Below, piece after piece: positions 22,457 through 25,782 of a DNA stretch of 25,782 nucleotides. The first letter of the stretch is position 1, and every line of letters begins with the position of its first letter. The notes beneath the pieces are model-generated. The model was not told the DNA's origin. It did no database searches and saw nothing but the letters and a program-made list of their open reading frames with translations. The DNA comes from RUG023 sp900315435. Its GTDB lineage: Bacteria > Spirochaetota > Spirochaetia > Sphaerochaetales > Sphaerochaetaceae. The stretch is taken from contig CADAJJ010000032.1 in assembly GCA_902788205.1 (NCBI GenBank), forward strand, positions 1-25,782. The letters run 5' to 3'. The position numbers and the translations under genes are program-made.

Positions 22457-22485
22457 TTGACGCAACTAACGTAGCTGTATATAGT
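22457..22485 (+). promoter_or_regulatory. Predicted rpmH promoter
   Basis: TTGACG (22457-22462), a 17-base spacer and TATAGT (22480-22485), each a five-of-six match to the sigma-70 consensus. The start would be near 22492, giving a leader of about 77 bases. Confidence 0.75.
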
Positions 22486-22497
22486 TTGAAACTCGCA

Positions 22498-22549
22498 AGG
22501 GGTAGGTATCCCTATTTTTGTGTCAAAAACTATCCGCATGAAACATGCG
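22498..22549 (+). promoter_or_regulatory. Structured rpmH leader with two hairpins
   Basis: AGGGGT / ATCCCT (22498-22503 and 22508-22513, loop AGGT, one G-U pair) is followed by ATTTTT and so looks like a small terminator. CGCATG / CATGCG (22535-22540 and 22544-22549, loop AAA) lies seven bases before the GGAG of rpmH. The first hairpin begins only about six bases from the predicted transcript start. Confidence 0.45.
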
Positions 22550-22568
22550 ATGAAACTGGAGTTGCAAC

Positions 22569-22736
22569 ATGAGTTACAAGGGTGTAAGAACGTATCAGCC
22601 GAGTAAGATGAGAAGAAACAGAAAGTTCGGGTTCCGTGCTCGAATGGCTACCAAAGGCGGTCGTGCTGTACTTGCTCGCAGAAGAGCCAAGGGCAGAAAA
22701 AAGCTGACCGTAAGCGATGAGAAAAAGCCTTACTAA
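22569..22736 (+). CDS. rpmH: Ribosomal protein bL34
   Basis: A 55-residue, very basic 50S subunit protein. The family core is complete: RTYQPSKMRRNRKFGFRARMATKGGRAVLARRRAKGRKKLTV in the middle and C-terminal part. The usual MKRTYQ start is MSYKGVRTYQ here, and a seven-residue tail SDEKKPY is added. The ATG at 22569 has GGAG eight bases upstream. The tail exists because the gene runs 20 bases into rnpA, which starts at 22717 in another frame. Confidence 0.97.
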   Translation: MSYKGVRTYQPSKMRRNRKFGFRARMATKGGRAVLARRRAKGRKKLTVSDEKKPY

Positions 22737-23085
22737 GCAAGAAATTCTCAGAAGTCAACCAGAGATTGATTTGATTTTCAAGCACGGTAAGTCTCAATCC
22801 GTAAAGGGAATGAAGCTTATCGTGCGGAAGAATGAACTTCCCTTTTCCCGGATCATCGTGATTCCCGTCAAGCATTATGGTACCGCTGTCGAGCGTAATA
22901 AGGTCAGACGTCGGATCAAAGAGATTTGGAGATGCTCGAAAGAACAGTTGGTCTCTGGCTATGACTTTGCTTTTGTGATGTATCCAGGTAATGCGTACGA
23001 CCATTTCCAATTAACGCAGTTGTTCCAGACCCTCTGTCAGAAAGCGGGGGTTTTGTTGTATTCCGATTCCCCAGTCCTGCATTGA
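22717..23085 (+). CDS. rnpA: Ribonuclease P protein component
   Basis: The 122-residue basic protein that assists RNase P RNA in tRNA 5' maturation. The RNR motif is present as ERNKVRRRIKEIW (59-71). The N-terminal LTKQEILRSQPEIDLIFKHGKS resembles the substrate-contact region of the family. The ATG at 22717 lies inside rpmH with no strong ribosome binding site, so translation is probably coupled. The yidD gene that often follows rnpA is missing; yidC begins 50 bases later. Confidence 0.95.
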   Translation: MRKSLTKQEILRSQPEIDLIFKHGKSQSVKGMKLIVRKNELPFSRIIVIPVKHYGTAVERNKVRRRIKEIWRCSKEQLVSGYDFAFVMYPGNAYDHFQLTQLFQTLCQKAGVLLYSDSPVLH

Positions 23086-23135
23086 TCTGTATCATTCCCT
23101 GTATGCTTCGTCGATAATCCATCACAGGAACCTAT

Positions 23136-24917
23136 ATGGAAAAAAATACCATTCTCGCGGTAGTGCTGTCCGTTATTGTCATCACGGTCGGCATGACTGT
23201 GCAGGCGACCTTGTTTCCTTCACAGCCGAACACCACTCAGACAACCACGGAAGAAGCGTCTCCGAAAGAGTATGCCGCCGTGGCTCCTTCCACGGTAGTA
23301 AGTAGTTCTCTCGCCTACAACAGCGGTGCCGCTGGATCCTTCAAACCGGTTGACGATTCATCCGCCAGCAAAGAAAAGTTCACGTATTCGACCAATGTGT
23401 TCACCGTCACCTTTGATCCTGTGGGCGCTTCTGTTTCCTCCATCAAGCTGAACAAGCACCTCGACAACGGACAGCCCGCCGAGTTGCTGTTCAACGAAGG
23501 GGACCGTAACGCGTTTTTGATGTACGCGGGGAGAGACACCTCGACTCCGATTGACGCGACCTTCCAAGCGAAGGTTGACGGCAACAAGGTAGTTTTCAGC
23601 CAGCATTTCATCAGTGAGGGATCCAGCGACCCCTTCACCATCACGAAAACCTACACCTTCGGTCCTGACGAGTATCTGTTCAGCATCAACGTTGATATCC
23701 AGAACAGCATCAACGCCGTTCTGCCCCTTTCCTTTGAGAACGAGGCCTATACGCTGGCTTTTGAGCCCCAGATCGGACCCGCATTCACGGAGATGAAGCA
23801 AGACCAATACTCCTATCGCCGCTTCTATACCAAGGCTGACGGCTCGAAGAAAAAGAAACAGGTCAACATGCGTGGAAACGTATGGGAGTCCGACAGCACC
23901 TACAGTTGGGTCGCGTTGGTTGGAAAATATTTCTCCGCCATCGTCATTCCCGATATCCATACCAACCATATCCAGCTGACACAATATGCGGACGAGAATG
24001 CCGCCGTTCCCTATAAGGACAAGATGTATTTCTCCCGTTCCGCGACACGCAGCGCATCCATCAACGATACGTACCAGGTCTATATCGGACCTCAGCTGAA
24101 GAGCGCCATGGTGATTTACGACCATCCGGAGGACAACAGTTTTGGTGCCCGTGACCTGAACCTGCAGGCAGCCCTTGACTCTTCTTCCGGTCTCGGTTGG
24201 CTCGAGAACCTGTTGATGTGGATCCTGAACCTGTTCTACAAGGTCATCCCGAACTACGGTATCGGCATCATCCTCACCACGCTGCTGATCAAGGCCTTGC
24301 TCTATCCTCTGACCAAGAAGAGCATGGCGAGTACCGCCAAGATGAGCGAGTTGCAGCCGAAGCTGAACGAGATCAGGGAAAGATACCCGAACGATCCGCA
24401 GAAGCAGAACATGCTGATGAGCGAGCTGTATCGGAAAGAAAAGATCAACCCGATGGGGGGATGTCTTCCGCTACTGATCCAGTTCCCGATCCTGATCGCC
24501 TATTTCGGCTTGTTGAACAAACACTTCGAGTTACGTGGAGCCATGTTCATCCCTGGATGGATTCCCGACCTTTCCCAGCCGGATACCATCTGTACATTCC
24601 CGTTCAACATCCCGTTCCTGGGGAATCAGTTGCATCTGCTGCCAATCCTCTACACGATTAGTATGATTTTCTCGATGAAGATCACGCAGAGCCAGACCAC
24701 GAGCTCCGACCAGAAGGGCATGATGGCCTTTATGACCTACGGTATGCCCCTGATTTTCTTCTTCTGGCTGTATAACTCGCCCTCTGGTTTGATGGTCTAC
24801 TGGTCGGTCATGAACGTTGTCTCCATTATCCAGCAGCAGTTCATGAACAAGTCGGTGAAGAAGAACGAGACGAAGGACGTCAAATTCACGATCACCAAGA
24901 ACACGAAGAAAAAATAA
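23136..24917 (+). CDS. yidC: Membrane protein insertase YidC
   Basis: It inserts and folds inner-membrane proteins alone or with SecYEG. The 593-residue length and the architecture are of the Gram-negative type: an N-terminal membrane segment (ILAVVLSVIVITVGMTVQ, about 6-23), then a large periplasmic P1 domain (about 50-345) of beta-sandwich type. The conserved five-helix core follows, with NYGIGIILTTLLIKALLYPLT at about 374-394, the cytosolic coiled hairpin (MSELQPKLNEIRERYPNDPQKQ), GGCLPLLIQFPILIAYF, and the final helices with YWSVMNVVSIIQQ. The basic C-terminal tail ends in KNTKKK. AGGA lies about seven bases before the ATG. The double-membrane architecture supports a spirochaete or other diderm host. 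Confidence 0.97.
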   Translation: MEKNTILAVVLSVIVITVGMTVQATLFPSQPNTTQTTTEEASPKEYAAVAPSTVVSSSLAYNSGAAGSFKPVDDSSASKEKFTYSTNVFTVTFDPVGASVSSIKLNKHLDNGQPAELLFNEGDRNAFLMYAGRDTSTPIDATFQAKVDGNKVVFSQHFISEGSSDPFTITKTYTFGPDEYLFSINVDIQNSINAVLPLSFENEAYTLAFEPQIGPAFTEMKQDQYSYRRFYTKADGSKKKKQVNMRGNVWESDSTYSWVALVGKYFSAIVIPDIHTNHIQLTQYADENAAVPYKDKMYFSRSATRSASINDTYQVYIGPQLKSAMVIYDHPEDNSFGARDLNLQAALDSSSGLGWLENLLMWILNLFYKVIPNYGIGIILTTLLIKALLYPLTKKSMASTAKMSELQPKLNEIRERYPNDPQKQNMLMSELYRKEKINPMGGCLPLLIQFPILIAYFGLLNKHFELRGAMFIPGWIPDLSQPDTICTFPFNIPFLGNQLHLLPILYTISMIFSMKITQSQTTSSDQKGMMAFMTYGMPLIFFFWLYNSPSGLMVYWSVMNVVSIIQQQFMNKSVKKNETKDVKFTITKNTKKK

Positions 24918-24931
24918 GAGGTTGAGCATAT

Positions 24932-25651
24932 ATGACGAAAGATTTTGAAGGAAGAACCGAGCAGGAAGCGATTGACAAGGCAATCGCCGATCTCCATATC
25001 GGTCGTGAAGACTTTGACGTGGAAATCGTCTCAAAGACTCCGGGCGGTCTCTTTAAAAAGGGAAGTGTGAAAATCGCCGTCCACTACGGCGAGGAGAACA
25101 ATGCTCCGCTTCCCTCCAACATCTCCCCGATGGGCAAGGTGCAGGAAGCATCCGACAGCCAGATGGATGATGGTCCAGATCTCGAAGAGCCGGCGGATCC
25201 GGAGCTTGAGAAGAGCATCATCGACTTTGTCAGCGGCCTGCTGGAGAAGATGGGGTATGTGGCTACGGTAAAAGTTGCCTTCCGCAAGGAGCGCAAGCTT
25301 GGATTGGATATCGAGAGCGATTCCAGCGCGATCATCATCGGGCGCAAAGGCAAGAACCTGGACGCCATCCAACTGTTGGCCAACGTCTTCGCTGGCAAGA
25401 AGGATGACGACCTGAAAGTTATCATCGACAGTGAAAACTATCGCACGCGTCACGAGGAACAACTGATCCGCATGGCACTCCGGAGCGCCGACCAAGTCAA
25501 GAGAAGCGGAAGAAGCGTGCTTCTTGAGCCGATGAACCCCTTCGAGCGTCGCCTGATCCACACCGCGCTGAACGACTATGGGGTCGACACCAAGAGCGAG
25601 GGAGACGGACTGTACAAGCAAATCCGCATCACTCTGAAGCGCGACAACTGA
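24932..25651 (+). CDS. jag: Jag/KhpB-type RNA-binding protein
   Basis: A protein of 239 residues. The Jag_N domain (residues 1-52) has EGRTEQEAIDKAI and the strand with TPGGLFKKGSVKI. An acidic linker follows (about 55-95). The KH domain spans about 97-165 with the GxxG loop IGRKGKN (136-142). The R3H domain spans about 172-237 with the R-x3-H motif at R206-H210 in NPFERRLIHTAL. Such proteins bind small and messenger RNAs and affect cell division and envelope growth in Gram-positive bacteria. The ATG at 24932 has GAGG about ten bases upstream, and the gene follows yidC after 14 bases. The mnmE/mnmG genes often found next are replaced by a possible insertion-sequence end. Confidence 0.95.
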   Translation: MTKDFEGRTEQEAIDKAIADLHIGREDFDVEIVSKTPGGLFKKGSVKIAVHYGEENNAPLPSNISPMGKVQEASDSQMDDGPDLEEPADPELEKSIIDFVSGLLEKMGYVATVKVAFRKERKLGLDIESDSSAIIIGRKGKNLDAIQLLANVFAGKKDDDLKVIIDSENYRTRHEEQLIRMALRSADQVKRSGRSVLLEPMNPFERRLIHTALNDYGVDTKSEGDGLYKQIRITLKRDN

Positions 25652-25687
25652 TCGTTCCGCTCCGCACAGAAGGAAGCTTCCCAACAG

Positions 25688-25782
25688 TGAGGTGAACCCC
25701 CAGAGTTGGACCTGAAATAATCCTAGGCTACCTTTTCTCTGAAAATCAATGGAGAAAGGTAGCCTAGCTTTATCTGTATCCT
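25688..25782 (+). mobile_element. Possible tip of an IS3-family (IS150-like) element, cut by the window edge
   Basis: Position 25688 begins TGAGGTGAACCCCCAGAG, followed at 25706 by TTGGACC. This resembles the terminal repeats of IS150-type elements, which start with TG, carry ACCC at about positions 9-12 and end a first block with GTTGGAC. If correct, the element extends to the right of the window. No transposase is visible in the 95 bases available. Confidence 0.35.
25723..25767. repeat. Long inverted repeat, terminator-like
   Basis: CTAGGCTACCTTTTCTC (25723-25739) pairs with GAGAAAGGTAGCCTAG (25752-25767), giving 16 bp with a single bulged T and a 12-base loop. The T-runs after it are weak on both strands (CTTTA on +, GATTATTT on -). 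It could end jag transcription or a - strand transposase gene entering from the right. Confidence 0.6.

Noticed and set aside
25672..25681. GGAAGCTTCC palindrome after jag as a terminator
   Set aside because: It has no loop space and no T-run, so it cannot form a terminator hairpin.
1..25782. CRISPR array, tRNA or rRNA genes
   Set aside because: No regularly spaced direct repeats and no tRNA- or rRNA-like conserved segments were recognised on either strand.

Overview
The window holds the replication-origin region of a bacterial chromosome of medium GC content. Third codon positions are strongly biased to G/C. The right half is the classic block dnaA-dnaN-recF-dciA(DUF721)-rpmH-rnpA-yidC-jag on the + strand. 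The left half, mostly on the - strand, holds gyrB-gyrA and a parA-parB-peptidylprolyl isomerase-radA cluster. My best guess is a free-living or gut anaerobic spirochaete of the Sphaerochaeta/Treponema type. This rests on overall protein resemblance, a butyrate kinase, an oxygen-scavenging flavodiiron protein and the gene layout. No rRNA is present to prove it.

Layout. 1-874 is the 3' part of a secreted beta-sandwich-like protein gene whose 5' side appears broken. 932-5117 (-) is a tight three-gene unit: a YgjP-type metallopeptidase, a large radical SAM protein with a second cysteine cluster, and a flavodiiron protein that lacks its third FMN loop. 5106-6746 (+) is a hypothetical gene plus a TraB-family membrane protein. 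6749-7861 (-) is butyrate kinase. 7980-12002 (-) runs parA, parB, a cyclophilin-FKBP fusion and radA. 12104-12328 (+) is a small NifU-like iron-sulfur protein. 12382-13237 has no convincing gene but carries a parS site and two stacked hairpins. 13295-18011 (-) is gyrB-gyrA. 18317-25651 (+) is the dnaA block. The last 95 bases look like the tip of an IS3-family element.

How the parts work together. The dnaA-dnaN gap (19706-19938) has several DnaA boxes, then an AT-rich stretch that starts with DnaA-trio-like triplets, so it is the likely oriC. Gene direction diverges just left of dnaA, as expected around an origin. ParA/ParB, with three exact parS cores (9787, 12347 and 12455), form the segregation system. 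One parS lies inside the isomerase coding sequence and one is built into the terminator of the NifU-like gene. DnaA, DnaN, RecF, DciA and gyrase cover initiation, the sliding clamp, repair, helicase loading and supercoiling. RpmH, RnpA, YidC and Jag form the usual ribosomal protein, RNase P, membrane insertase and RNA-binding group.

No tRNA, rRNA, CRISPR array or complete mobile element was seen. The most interesting points are the parS-terminator overlap, the intragenic parS, a predicted leaderless parA transcript, the DnaA-trio origin, the flavodiiron protein without its FMN loop next to a peptidase and radical SAM pair, and the two-hairpin element in the gyrA-nfu gap.
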